A DNA stretch of 64,000 bases from Paragordius varius (lineage: Eukaryota; Nematomorpha): the NCBI GenBank assembly GCA_964247055.1, contig OZ176055.1, forward strand, positions 3,224,001-3,288,000. The letters run 5' to 3'. Within the stretch, counting starts at the first letter, position 1, and the number at the start of each line of letters is the position of its first letter. Position numbers and translations under genes: made by a program. The notes beneath the pieces are model-generated. The model was not told the DNA's origin. It searched no databases and saw only the letters and a program-made list of their open reading frames with translations. Of the stretch, positions 48,392-61,300 are shown piece by piece.

Positions 48392-49924
48392 ATGGGTTTT
48401 AAATTAAAGTCTTCCATAGTTGGCTCACTTATAATATACCTAATATGTGCGATTTCTCACCTATCGATGATCAAAGCTCAAGAAAATTCACCAAGTATCC
48501 TAGAACCTATTAATTCAGCCCAAAGTCATCAAATAACATGTTTAGATGATCAAACCAAGTTGACTTACAGCCTAGGCGATATATGGATAAAATTGGATCT
48601 CTTATGTGAATGTACCAATCAAAATTCCATAGAATGCGATAAGTTTGATTAATTTCTTTTAATTTTTACAAAAACTATTTTGAAATTTTTGCAAAATATA
48701 CATGTGATTTATATGATAACCTTAAAAATCACCCACATAATATACAAATGTTATAAAGTTAGAATATAGGTTTCTCCTAAATTAATTTTTTTTATCAATT
48801 ATAGATACGAACCGGAGTCCCTTAACGCAAGTGACAGTAATGAAAGCAATATTAACAATGGTCCAAAGGTTGAAATAAGTATCGACCAAGACTTGGATAT
48901 TGATGAGGTATCATCAGACCTTACTGAAGACTTGAATGAAACTGATCAAGACTTGGATAATGTTAATGATATCGCCGCAAACCCAGACTCAAGCAATAAT
49001 GAGCCAATCTTGGATAAAAAAGAGTTTTTAAACAGCTCAAATGAAGGTGGTATAAAACAAGATTCATTACCATTGGATGATTTGAATTATGAAGATGCGT
49101 CAGACCAAACGAATGAATTTGATAATGATGATGAAGGGGATGAGGAAAGCAATCAAGACGATGATATTCAAGACTCTGAATATACCGATGATCCTGAAGA
49201 ATTAGACCAATCCGAATACGAGGATAAAAATGAGGATAGAAAGCATAATAACAACCGCATAGCAAACCTTAAAAGGGATATAGAAATGGCAAAAGCAACT
49301 TCGTTTCGACAAATCCATCGTTTAAGCAAATTGGGTTCTAACAATAGACAACAACAACAGCATTATGGTATTAATCCACGTCAACGACGTAAGAAACGCG
49401 CAACTTCAGATTTAGATCCAAACGTAATTGATTCACATATGATATCTGAGCAATCCTCCTCTCCCTCAACAAAATCAAAACGTCAAGTAAAACCGGCTCG
49501 CGGTAAATACAACGCAAATAAACGGCAAAGAGCTCAAGCTAAGGCAAACGCCAAAAAAGAACGCCAAATTAAGACACAGAAGAGACGAAAAGAAAAGTTA
49601 GAAAAAATAAAAGCACTAAAACTGAAGAAAGCCGCAGCGGTAGCGGCCCGTCGTCAAAAACTCAAGTTGAAAAAGACCGAGGATTTAAAGCGTAGAAAAG
49701 CACAAAGTGCAAAACGACGAAAATTGAAGGCAGAAAAAATGCGAAAACTCAAAGCACTCCAAGCTACGAGAAAACTCCGGTTCAAGGAAAAGGGTTCTCG
49801 CATACGAGAATTACAAAAAAAAATTTCCGACATCCAAAGAAGCCGCCCTAAACCAGCATCTGCGGTTAAACCTGCCCGAGCTAAAGCCCCTGTGAGAGCG
49901 CCGCGTAAAGTCCCACCAAAATAA
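48392..49924 (+). CDS. Secreted charge-polarised protein with VWC-like start, 2 exons, 456 aa
   Basis: Exons 48392-48642 and 48805-49924, with a phase-2 GT-AG intron. Signal peptide (LKSSIVGSLIIYLICAISHL). A short four-cysteine segment (ITCLDDQ... TYSLGDIW ... LLCECTNQ... IECDK) resembles the front half of a von Willebrand type C domain (Y..G..W, then C.C....C). Roughly residues 85-220 are Asp/Glu/Asn-rich (DNDDEGDEESNQDDDIQDSE). A processing-like site RQRRKKRATSD and a KSKRQ site follow. The carboxyl ~230 residues are almost entirely Lys/Arg/Ala/Gln in helical repeats (KLKKAAAVAARRQKLKLKK), ending in a Pro/Ala/Lys tail. No family recognised beyond the VWC hint. Such opposite charge blocks fit condensation, adhesion or mineral-binding roles, which is inference. 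AATAAA at 50043-50048; it converges with INTS14. Confidence 0.78.
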
Positions 49925-50193
49925 TGAGTCAAAAATAGGTCCTGGTTGCTATTGTTTCAAATATATACCATTTTTATGTTTTGATCTTCTAAATAATTTA
50001 TATTTAATCAATGATGCATACATACTTTTTGTGACGGGAATTAATAAATTACTGAAATATATTGGCTGATAAAAAAAGTTTTACCAATTGGAAACGATCT
50101 TCTAAAATAATTTATTTAAACTAAATACATTCCAGTAAACATTACAAATTAAATCCCGCAATGTTTATGTGAAAATTCGTTAGCATAATTAAT

Positions 50194-53100
50194 TTATGCA
50201 CGATATGAGGGTTGAATTAATGTTTCATAGGAATTTTCATCGATATCCAACAAAGTGACTATACTGTACTGAATTTCAGCATACAGTGTCCATGTATTGG
50301 TGAGAATATATTGCAAATTCTTACAATGTTCCATTGTGTATTCATTACGTTCGACTAGATTTATATGTAAAAAACGACAAATTTATAAAATTAGTAAATC
50401 TTTGTGGTAAAAAAAACATTGTTGTATAAAATTTTAAAAAGCACACCTAATATGGAATCGGGTATAATTTTATAGATTGATGGTATTTCTTTCCATAACT
50501 CTCGACATAAGCTTTCCAAGGGCTCAACGGAAGCCGATAACACAAGACAGCGTGTCCGGAATTTATTTAGCTCTTTGTAATATCCATCAATTTTGCTTTG
50601 TAGGGTTATTTGTAAGGTTTTCTACGCGTTACCAAACAAAATATATAATTAGAAATAAAATGGTAATTTTAGAAATGATGTGTGATAATACTATAAATTA
50701 ATTAAAAAATAACCTGATTTATCGGTTGAGCTGCAGCAAGTTGACTCAATAGGTGTTCAAAGCTTTGAATCAATTTTTTGACAAGTTTAATAATGCGATT
50801 TATATCACTGTTAAAAGCAATATGAATAAAAAAATGTTAGTGTACAAACTGAAAAATACTATTTTTAACCGAAATAATGATTTTTAGAATTTCCCTCTCT
50901 CTCTCCGATCGTTCATAAATTACTTAAGATAGCCATTTAGAAATTCAAAATTATTAACATTTTACCTATTACACGTCAAATTAACCCTCAAACAATTCAA
51001 TTTTACCCTGAAATGCATTATGTGTTTTTGAATATTATAACCTATATTTTTTATAATTTAAAAAAATAAAATTTCGTTTAAAATAACATAATTCTGAAAA
51101 CATTATAAAGAATTAATTCATACTAATGTTACATTAGCCCGAAACACGTATCTTATTTTTAAAGTGAATAGATTGTTCAAGCGTGAATTTAAACTGTAAA
51201 TGGTATATTATATTAAATAAAAGCATAAAAAAATATAAACCTTAAGGGTTGCATAGGAGTAAGACCGGTCAAATTTGTGCAATTAAAAGTACTTAGGTTG
51301 GGCAAAATATAAGGCTGATTTACCGTAAATGAATTGCTATTCATTTTATTCGTTAAACTATTGAGAAGAATATTGTTGGAGTTAGTCATTTCACTGGGTG
51401 GATTCGAATAACTAAAGGAATCATAAAATAATTTTTGGGTATTTATTGTCTGTAAAATCGTAGTAGAGAATTTCTCATTATCAGGGGGAGTAGTATTTGC
51501 AAGCCTTGTAGTTTCTTTCATAATGGAAGTTAAAAGAATAGAAGCATTCGGTTTATAAGTCAAATTTGGGTTTGAATTTTGTTGTGAAATTTTCCGCCGT
51601 TTACTTGGTGATATGATGGCGGATCTGTGTAATTAAACATTTTATATTTTAAATATATCTTGGATTTATATATAATTATATTTATATAAAAAAATAAATT
51701 TTTATCAAAATATGATTGAACTAAGCGATGCCACAACAAACTTAAGTTATTTTCAATAGTAATTTTACCTTTGGGTTATAAACAAATGCCTTTGTTAATT
51801 ATAATTACATTTTTAGGGATTAAACAGTATTTATAAATTTTTAAATGCTAGTCTGTCATAAATTTAAGGTTAAATTTTTTAGTTTTTGAGACCTCACCAG
51901 GTTTCAGATTCCAAAAAATGATGATTACCTTGCATATGGGGCAAATATTTTAAAACCCAAAAGTTAATTTATAAATTTACCCGTTTTGAACTTAAAATTA
52001 TGAGATGTAATACAGGCAAAATGAAATATGTGGTTAATAATATCGAATGAACAAATAAGCCTAGTGCGAATTTCTAAAGATAATAAAAATATATTACAAA
52101 CAGAAAAACATAAAATTTAAGGTATTTATAATTCTTTTACATATAATAAAAATCATATTTTTGAACCGTTCTCGAATAATTTATTTATGATTAAAAACTA
52201 ATTTTCAATTCCGCCATAAAAACGATTTAGGTTATATGCTTTTCAAAATTGATACGTTATTTATATTAAGTAAAATAAAATTATGAAAAACTTTGCATTT
52301 TCCTGAGGATGTGTTGATAATTTATCGATATATTCTTCTTTAACGGTCGTTTGATGTTTTAAAGGTAATTCATTCACCAAATCTGGAGTATTTAAAGACT
52401 CCTCATTTGTAGGCAAAAATTTATCGCTGCCATGGACGGTTAGGAAATTCAGGTCACCAATGGTTGATATAAATTCAGTCCCTGAAAGTTTGAAAAAATA
52501 TTTATCAAAAAAAGCACACAATAAAGATAAAAATTATACGGACGGACAAAACGTAAAAATATAACGACAAATATTTTTTTAAGACAACCATACTTTTTCG
52601 ATCCGTAATTTTTCCTATATAAACAATTCAGTAAAGCGTATGATTGATTGTGTTAACAATATACATCTCTATTCCATAGTTTATTAAAAGATAAAATTGT
52701 ATTTAAAAAAAATTTATCCTAATATTTTTACGTTTTGTCCGTATTAATTTATATAGGAAACCATTCATATAGCTCTACAAAAATACATTAATAAAAACTA
52801 TAGATTTGATGTGCTACTTTTTTTATCTAATATTAAAAAAGCAATTCCTTTTAGATCTGCGGTTCGGGTACCAGATAGATAATAGATCCTGTGTTAAATT
52901 CATTTTGAACTACGGTATGCATTTTAATGGCTGCTTATTTCACACTATAGTAGGGCATTATGCCTACACAGGAGTTTATGGAAAAAGAAAGGAAATATTT
53001 TATTGAACATTTTGTGGTTTTTCCATATACTACTATGTTGCAAATTTGCCAACTATAGTGTAAGGTATGCAACCATTAAAATGCATACTAATAGTAATTT

Positions 53101-54705
53101 ATGATTGAGAATGACAAAAAAATCTAATCAAGAAATTGTTTCGAGTTAAAATATAGAAAATGTAAAGAGATAATATACCAATCGGTAAGATGGATATAAA
53201 GAGATTTGATTTCTTTTTATGTTGTTCACCAGAGGTGAAAGTGGTATAAACTAAACCATACCATTCTTCACTACAAGTGTCGTATAAAGAATTATTTTGG
53301 GTAAAATTTTCAGTCCTCTCACCATTCCTGTTCTGATGAGCTGTTTTAAGTTGATCCGATTCAAGAATTTGTATTCTAACAAGGGCACACATTCCTTCTA
53401 GCTTTAAACTTGCGTGTAATAGGACCAAAAAATTTGGGTTTGATTTACCTGTAAAAAGTCAAAACATAATTTTATAGTTTAAATTTTGATAAAATAAAAA
53501 ATAGAGTGGAATACGATACTACCAACAATGTATTTTTTTTAAATAAAAATTTATTATTTTGGGATCATGTAAATTTATATATCTAAGTGGTAAAATAAAA
53601 AGATAGCTTTTTGGTAAATTTTATTCGTTAAACATCTGCATTATAATAGAAATGGTTATTATTTGTGCGTAAATATATAGCAAATATGTCTAATTTTAAA
53701 TTATGATTGGTTTGATTGACCATTGATTTACTCAAAACAAACGCAAAAATAAAGGTCGTTTTTTTATTAATTTTTTGCTTTAAAATTACAAAAAAATGTT
53801 TATATTAAAATAAATATCAGTAAAAATTTATAGCATTTTCTATTTTATTACCAAAATAATGCCAAAATTTTTTCGTAAATTATTTTTTTCTAAAATAAGC
53901 ATACCTTTAGCGTTTGAAACAGTTTCAGTACTAAGAATGACATGTTTAGATAAAGAAGGGAAATTGAGACTTTCTACGTACGGAAAGAATCCATAAATAT
54001 CAAAAATAATTGATTTTATATTCGAAAATTTATTGTGCAGATTGTTATATTGTAAATATTGATAAGGACACATTGGGAATAAATTAACTTTTTCGCTTAT
54101 GGTACCGCATCTTAATAAATATATATAAGTACATATTTAATACTGTATAATAAATGTTAGCTTGTCAAATTTTGGGTTGATTTTAAATTTGTTGTGTTCA
54201 ATTACCATAGATTTGGTAGTTATGTTGGATTCGTCTAAAATTTATATTTGGTTTACCAATAATAACACATTCGCAAAATAAGGGAAATGGAAAATTATAA
54301 AGCATAATGTTTTGCATTTCATCACATCTCTCTTTATCAGTAAATAAAAGTAACTAAAATTCTGTAAAATTTTATAAACCTCAAAATGTGTATCTATTCC
54401 AAAATTTTCAACCGTCAATTGATTTACGTCATTTAATATGTCGCCAATTTTTTTCCGAATTGTTAGTTTTGATTCTTTAAGTTTTTTAATTAATGGATCA
54501 AACTCTGAAAACATAATAAAATCATCATTCATAAACTATAATTATTCGGTTAACATACCAATGATATTTCTTCATATTTATATGTTTCGTGAAAATTTTT
54601 CAAAAAAGTTACAATTTTTTCTTGCGCCTTTGTAGATAAAGAAACGTTATTGATATCTACGCGACCCATAGATAAATTATTATCATAAAATATTTGGGTC
54701 GGCAT
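50194..54705 (-). CDS. INTS14: Integrator complex subunit 14 (VWA9), 11 exons, 652 aa
   Basis: Part of the INTS10-13-14 module of Integrator, which cleaves snRNA and attenuates nascent transcripts in the nucleus. Exons: 54559-54705, 54380-54535, 54353-54206, 54160-54133, 53905-54110, 53179-53448, 52292-52481, 51241-51624, 50714-50807, 50447-50621, 50194-50354; phases agree. The start MPTQIFYDNNLSMGRVDI parallels the human MPTVVVMDVSLSM of the VWA domain, and LLLFTD and NFPFPLF follow in order. The best block is VLLHASLKLEGMCALV (human VLLHGSLKVEGMVA), then EEWYGLVYTTF and KKKSNLFIS. FYKELN-like YYKELNKFRTRC marks the C-terminal helices. A ~100-residue Asn/Ser/Thr-rich linker (exon 51241-51624) makes it longer than the ~518-aa human protein. 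Boundaries around exon 54133-54160 are uncertain. The reverse AATAAA lies at 50111-50116. Confidence 0.88.
50964..51206. mobile_element. Family C MITE, in an INTS14 intron
   Basis: Left block TACACGTCAAATTAACCC and right end GAATTTAAACTGTAAATGGTATA, with core GCATTATGTGTTTTTG. It starts 34 bp from the donor of the exon at 51241. Confidence 0.6.
52531..52743. mobile_element. Family E fold-back MITE, in an INTS14 intron
   Basis: Left ACGGACGGACAAAACGTAAA, right (reversed) ACGGACA AAACGTAAAAAT, TA at both edges. Tc1/mariner-like layout without coding sequence. Confidence 0.7.
54111..54132 (-). other. Probable ultra-short intron, 22 nt (INTS14 intron 4)
   Basis: GTACTT...TTAAG. Needed, with a 28-nt exon before it, to bring CGTISEKVNLFPM into the frame of the upstream exon. 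No other combination of nearby GT/AG sites gave matching phases. Confidence 0.55.
54354..54379 (-). other. Ultra-short intron, 26 nt (INTS14 intron 2)
   Basis: GTTTAT...TTTTAG, phase 0. Removal gives HFE-LLLFTDK, matching the VWA strand before TDG in human INTS14. An 18-nt alternative leaves a poorer frame. Confidence 0.75.
54536..54558 (-). other. Ultra-short intron, 23 nt (INTS14 intron 1)
   Basis: GTATGT...ATTATAG, phase 0. Removal joins KYEEISL to FMNDDFIMFSEFDPL, matching the VWA spacing. Read-through meets a stop (GTA TGT TAA). Confidence 0.85.
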
Positions 54706-54717
54706 GTGTTTTTAAAT

Positions 54718-55301
54718 TTAACACTTGGATACAACACACTCATTTTAGTCCTTCGATTCAAATTGGGGTAGTTGGATACCCCAGGCCTGTTTAAAATCAA
54801 ATATGTTAAAAATTATGGAAGAAATCGATGGCAAAATTTTGCACTTAAATAACATTAATAAACCGAAATATATAAAATAAATTTTCAAAAATACTTGATA
54901 ATACTTATTTTAAGCTAAAATCGGAAGGTTAAAATTTTGCCAACGTGACATGTGTGAAATAGTAAAATTAAAAAAAACTACAAAATAAACCGCTTTTTTA
55001 TTTCTATCAATGTTAGATGTAATTTAAATAAAAAATTAGCTTTAATATTACCCTTAAAATTAAATGAGGACGATATTTTGCAAAAATTTTATAAAATAAA
55101 AATGGCGTCGAAGCAGTTTGAGATGGAACTTTTTTTTCAAAACGAAATTTTATTAAAATATTTTAGCCTATTTATATAATTTTTATTGGGATAGAAGCAT
55201 AAATTTAAATTAGGACCGTTTCCTTCAGTAGTTTTTTTTAAAATTTAAAATTCAATTTGGTCTGGGGTATTTAGATACCCCAAATTGAATCGAATTGTTA
55301 A
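54718..55301 (+). mobile_element. Family A MITE filling the INTS14-PP2A intergenic gap
   Basis: Full-length copy with TTAA at both edges (TTAACACTTGGATACAACAC ... CGAATTGTTAA). Its left edge is 12 bp from the INTS14 ATG and its right edge 48 bp from the PP2A ATG, so both 5' leaders and any shared promoter fall inside or against the element. Confidence 0.85.
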
Positions 55302-55349
55302 ATAACAACCAACTGATTTTATCCACGCTTGAAAAACTTCAAAATAAAT

Positions 55350-58300
55350 ATGCCTGAAGATTCTGAACCAAACTCTAACGTAACAACTCCAAACCCCAAT
55401 GCTAATAACACGATTCCAACTTCACAGCAGCAACAATCTCAGCAACAAACTCGAACTGATGAACTGTATCCAATTGCCGTTTTGATTGATGAGTTAAGGA
55501 ACGAGGATGTTCAAGTAAGCTATTTTTAATTATATTTTATAAAATATAAAAAGTTGTTTTTTCTGGAAATTTTTGCATAATAGATGTATATTTTTAATTT
55601 CCTAATTAAAAAATATATTCCACGCAATTTAGTGTTTCTTTATCGTTCGTAATGCATTTATCTTCTGATATTAATCTATGCCAAGCTGGCATTTCAACCC
55701 TAACATGTCAATTTTTGATATTTTTAACCAATAAATCTAGATCTTTATATCTGAACTAATAATGCACACCCATTTCTTATTATACATTATACAATTGAAA
55801 TGCCACATTTGCTCTTCGATAATAATCCAAAAACCGAAATTATGTCTTTGTTTTGCACAAAATATTTAACTTAACCTTTGAGCACCTTATAAGGAAACCA
55901 TTTTGGTTAACATAAAACCTCATATAATTACTTAAACATAGCTGCTATAGGGTAACTCGCTCAAATATTTATATGGTATAAAACCTCTGTTTCATTCTGT
56001 TTGATTGTTTGTTTTTAGATTGCGACGTAAAGATTTATAGGGCCGGATAGAAGTATTATACTTTAGAGATAAGATAAACACACAAAAAGTTTTGAATCAA
56101 GACCAAGTTTATTAAGCAAAAATTTAAATAATCGTCAATGCGCCTCCTAACCATAACCGGGTCTAATTCACTTGGTTTCGGATAGGAATTGGTGTCTATA
56201 TCACTCACCAAGAAATTTAAAGTTTTAAATTACCCCTTTTTAAGGACATACCGACAAGTATCGCATAACTGTTCATATGCACTTATACATTAAATAGGTT
56301 TATCAAATCAAAAAATCAAGCTCATAAAGAAGCACTTTATTGGCTGCAGTTTTATCACTGGTTTATCTATCCGATGTTATTAAATATTTATTGATAGTGT
56401 TGTTATTTCATTGATTAAATCAAGTTAAAAAGTAAAACAAAATATTTATATTAGACTTAAGGTTAAATGATATAACGGTGCGGACCGAATATTCTGAGTG
56501 TCATTTCTCTGCTATGATTTTGCACCATTTTTCAATGTTTGTGATATTAATTGGGTGTGAGAACGATAAACTAAATTTAATTTTAATTGTCAAATTATAC
56601 AAAGTCGTATGCATAAACCCTGGATTAATACATCTTATGTTGCATTGAAATACTTTTAAGCATATAACTTTTATGTTAAAATATTTCCAGTTTCAAAGGA
56701 GTAAATTTATAATTGGACATGTACGTACATTCAGAGAAAAGTACTTATTTTAATCGCAACAAAATTAATGTATAACCAAATTATATGATACTATTAAAAT
56801 CATCCAGCTTTTAAAATTATTTTCGCATTAATCATTTAGCGTTTAACCAAATTTTTATAGCATAAATTACCCAAACAACCAATTTATCTTATAATCAATC
56901 TATTTTAATATACCATTATAGTGTCGACTAAACAGTATACGGCGTTTGAGTACAATAGCGTTGGCCCTTGGGCCTGAACGAACCCGATCAGAACTTATTC
57001 CCTTCCTTACCGAAGCCATCTATGATGAAGATGAGGTATTACTTGCCTTGGCTGAACAATTGGGCCAATTTACACCCCTGGTTGGGGGTCCGGAATACGT
57101 GCATTGTCTTTTGGTAAATATACCATGTTTTTTTCGGATGGTTGCGAAATTCGTAAAAAAAGGAATTTTTAAATTTTGGTTTTATTAAATTTTTTTGATT
57201 ATTATACAAACGAGATTTACTAATATTAACTAAATGAAAATTGTAGTTTTTATAGTTTATTTAAATAGTGTATAATTTGAGATAACATAATATAATAATG
57301 ATATATTAGTTTATATATTGTTGGTATATACATGTTTTTTTGGTTTGTTAAAAATGGCTTTTAGACAATTTTTAGTTTATTTGCGATTTTTCTACCAACA
57401 AGATTTATTGGTGTTATATAATTGGGTAGTTTAATAATGAAATTTTTTAAATCAGGGTGTTCAACACTCTTTTTTCGGTACGCAAAATAGCTCTTAAAAA
57501 TGTTTAAAAAAATGGATTTTAATTGAAAATTTGCGATTATTTAGAATATCAATATTTTAAAATTGGGCACAAAATAGATAAAAATTAGGGCAGGTGCGTG
57601 GATTTTTGCGTTGGACACTCCTGTATTAGCTTATGTGGTATGAATAGTATTATAAACTGAGTGTATAACATATATATATATATGTTATGGTTTTGAGTTT
57701 TGCCTATATATGAATTTTTTAAATTTGATATATTGTTTGGTAAATATGGCCGTTTTTATATTCTATTGAAACTTCCATAATGATTTGGTTGAAAAAAATT
57801 GTATTTGAGATTTTATCGATATTAGCTGTAACTGAAAATTTATAATAAAATTACTCTAATTTTGGCCATATGCATCAAAACTAAAAATGCAAATTCCCAT
57901 AAAAAGTTCTAAAAACCGGTAAAACTTTCTCTCATATTTTCTTAAAAAATACCTAAACTTTTTTATAAAAGAAATTCCAAAAACGTAAAATAATTCACAT
58001 TTTTTAGTAATGAAATTCCAAAAACGTAAAATAATTCACTCTTTTTTATGTGTAGCCACCGCTTGAAGGCTTAGCCACCGTAGAGGAGACCGTAGTTAGA
58101 GATAAAGCGGTTGAATCGTTAAAAATGTTAGCGGACTTGCACAATACCCAAGCACTTGAAAGCCATTTCGTCCCACTCGTCAAACGATTATCGGTTGGGG
58201 AATGGTTTACTTCACGTACGTCGGGGTGTGGTTTATATGCATGTGCATATTCTCGTGTCTCATCAACCACCAAGGAAGACTTGAGACAGTATGTACTATG

Positions 58301-61300
58301 TCACTCTTCTAAAAATTGAAAAATTTAAAGTTTTTTTGCTGTTTTTAAAGAGAGAACATTTTTTGAATTTCACACACACTTATTTGATGAGGGAAGGAAA
58401 TTTAATATATTTGACTTTTTTATGTTTATTATCTGAAAGAGGTCATATTATTTGAAATTTATGCTGTATCAATGGCTGTTTTTGGGTAGTATTTTGATAT
58501 AATTGACGATTTTTTTAGTTATAAATGAATAATGTTTTTTGGTTACTAATAAATTTGATAAATATTTTTTTGGTTGAGAAAGGGTGAGCGCGAATAGTTA
58601 ATATGAATCACATTGAAACTTTATAATTAAAAGAATGACTTAGAGGTTTTTATAGATTGATGATTTACTTTATTTTTATTTACGCAGGAAAGATAAGCAA
58701 AGTTTTAATTAACTTACATATGGGTAACACTTCACTATCCCTATTGATAATAGTTTGATATAGATTTTTTTTACTGGTTGAAAAAACAATTTATAATTAT
58801 CCATACATAGAGCTATATTATTATTATTAAAAAAGCCCTAGTTGATTAAATGACTTTCTCCGCTTAGTTTATAATGTTGTAAAAAATGCTATGGACACAA
58901 AAAAACCCATTGTAAATAATTATTTTCTTTACATTGGTGTTTCATTAATCGCAATTTTGATTTGAAAAGGAAAGTTTTTCTTATGTACAATTTATGTTAT
59001 AATTGTGATTTTAATGTTTTTAAGCGTTTTTTTGCTTTTTCGATTACAATCTCATGATATGTTTTAAAACGATAGAAGTTTCAAAGCTTTGACCACGGAT
59101 GACACGCCTATGGTAAGGCGAGCAGCTGCAAGCAAACTCGCTGAATTCGCCAAAGTTATTGAACCTGAATACGTTGTTTCGGACATCATACCTCTTTTAG
59201 TAGCCTTGGCCCAGGATGAACAGGTGTGCAAATGCACAAATGCTTTTTTTATCTTTTCATAAAAATTTTGACACTTAAAAAATGTTTTTTCACTTTTTTT
59301 ACATAAGAAAGGGGTAAGTAAGGATTAGTATTGTTTCTAGGAGTTGTGAAAGCTTTAATATTAACTAATCTGTTTGCCCGGATTGACAGTGAATGATTTA
59401 AAAATTGCGTTTTGGGGTTTTACACACCATATATAGAGAGTGAAATAGCGCATACTTACTGTATCATTACCCCTTCGCTTAAATACTTTTTTTAACTCTC
59501 TCTGACTTTGATTTTAGAAAAATCGCTATCTTTATGATTATCAAAAAAACTTATTCATTATACATAGTATCTCAAACATTTTTGTTTCAGCTATTTTTTT
59601 TAATATTTTTACTCCCAATATATGATGTAATTGTTGTAACTTTGTGCATTTTTTATATTACTATTCCCCGATATATAGTTAAATGATTAACCTCGATAAA
59701 TTATTAATTATAGTGTAGGTTTTTTTCTAATGCTTTTTACAAAGCTGTATTACGCCTAATCAACATGTATATGTTTATAAATTCGGTTTTTACCTTCATT
59801 ATGTAGGAATAATAACTAACTTTAAAGACGTTTGTTTTCTACCTATATGAAAATATCTTACAGTAAAAATTGAATATTATATATTTATATACAGACAAAA
59901 TAACGGCAAATTTTTTTTCAAAAACACAATCATACTTTTTAAACCTTAGTTTCCCTATATAAATTAATTACGATTGTCAAATATATTATTAATTGTGTTG
60001 ATATTAAACATCTCTTTTTTATACTTTGCAATTTTAAACAATCAGTTATATTAAAAAATCAAGTTTAACGGTTTTTTTGAATAAAAATAAACTTCAATTT
60101 TTCTTGTAAAATTTTGCCGTAAACTGTTTTGCATCCCTATATATCAAAGTTTATTATTAATTGAAACAACTCTCCTTTTTTTAGCTTAGATAATTAGACC
60201 ACTAATTATTTTTTCTTTTATACTATTTTACCCATAAAACCTAAAATATTTTTAAAAATCTAAATTTTTTCAAATCCTTTTATAAATAAGTAAATTCACT
60301 TATCAGGATTCAGTACGGTTATTAACTGTGGAACCGAGCTTAGTTGTCGCTGGTTTACTCAATCCGAGTGATAGAGAAAAATATGTTGTACCAATCCTCA
60401 AACAGGCTTGTGATGATAAATCTTGGAGGTTTACAAAACACATTTCAAATATAAATTTGCTAAAATTTATTGTCAAAGAGTATTTTTTTCGTCTCATAGA
60501 TTAAGTAAAAAAAAACTTTTTAATTTGCCGATGATAATATTACATAATTATGGATTAAATTGCTTTAATAACGTCGAAGTTTTTTGCCAAAATGTGTTAA
60601 AATTTATTGAATCTTATTACATTTACAGTTTAAATTGACCCTTGAACAATTCAAATTTACCCTTGAACAAATCAAAATCACCCTTGAACAATTCAAATTC
60701 ATCCTTAAATAAATTATTTGTTTTTTAAAAATAAAAATTACCTATATTTTTTTTTACTTAAAAAAAATAATATAATTCTGTAAATTTATAAACTATGTTA
60801 TAAGAATATATTTTATATTAATAATGAGTTATATTTACCCGAAATCACTTAATTTATTTTTTCAAGGGTGAATTTGAATTGTAAATGTTATATTTACCTA
60901 TGTTTTTTTATCTATAGAGTACGTTGTGTGGCCGCAGATAAAATTACCGAAATACTGAAAGCTTTACAAAGTTCCCAGGGAAAAGGTTAATTCCATAATT
61001 GACTTAAATTCAAAAAAAATATTTTACAATGTATTAATTTTTATTTTTTATGGAAAATACTCATTTTAAAACACAAAGAATTTCTTTTGACCCCTATTAT
61101 TTTTATTTAACTTTATCAACGGATTTTTAAATGTTAAATCCGGTTGTTAAAGTTTAAAAGCTAAACATATTTTTTTTTAATTTTTTTGGGTAAATTACTC
61201 CTTTACTTTTTACCCAGGATGAAAGTGTTTTTTAATTTAATCGAAACTAGCTTTCCGTACATTTCCAGGAAATTTTAATATTATCCATCTGTACATCAAT

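Noticed and set aside
54185-54231. An additional 22-nt intron in INTS14 (GTAAAC...TTTTAG)
   Set aside because: It looks plausible in sequence, but the resulting phase does not join any downstream exon. Kept as an alternative only.
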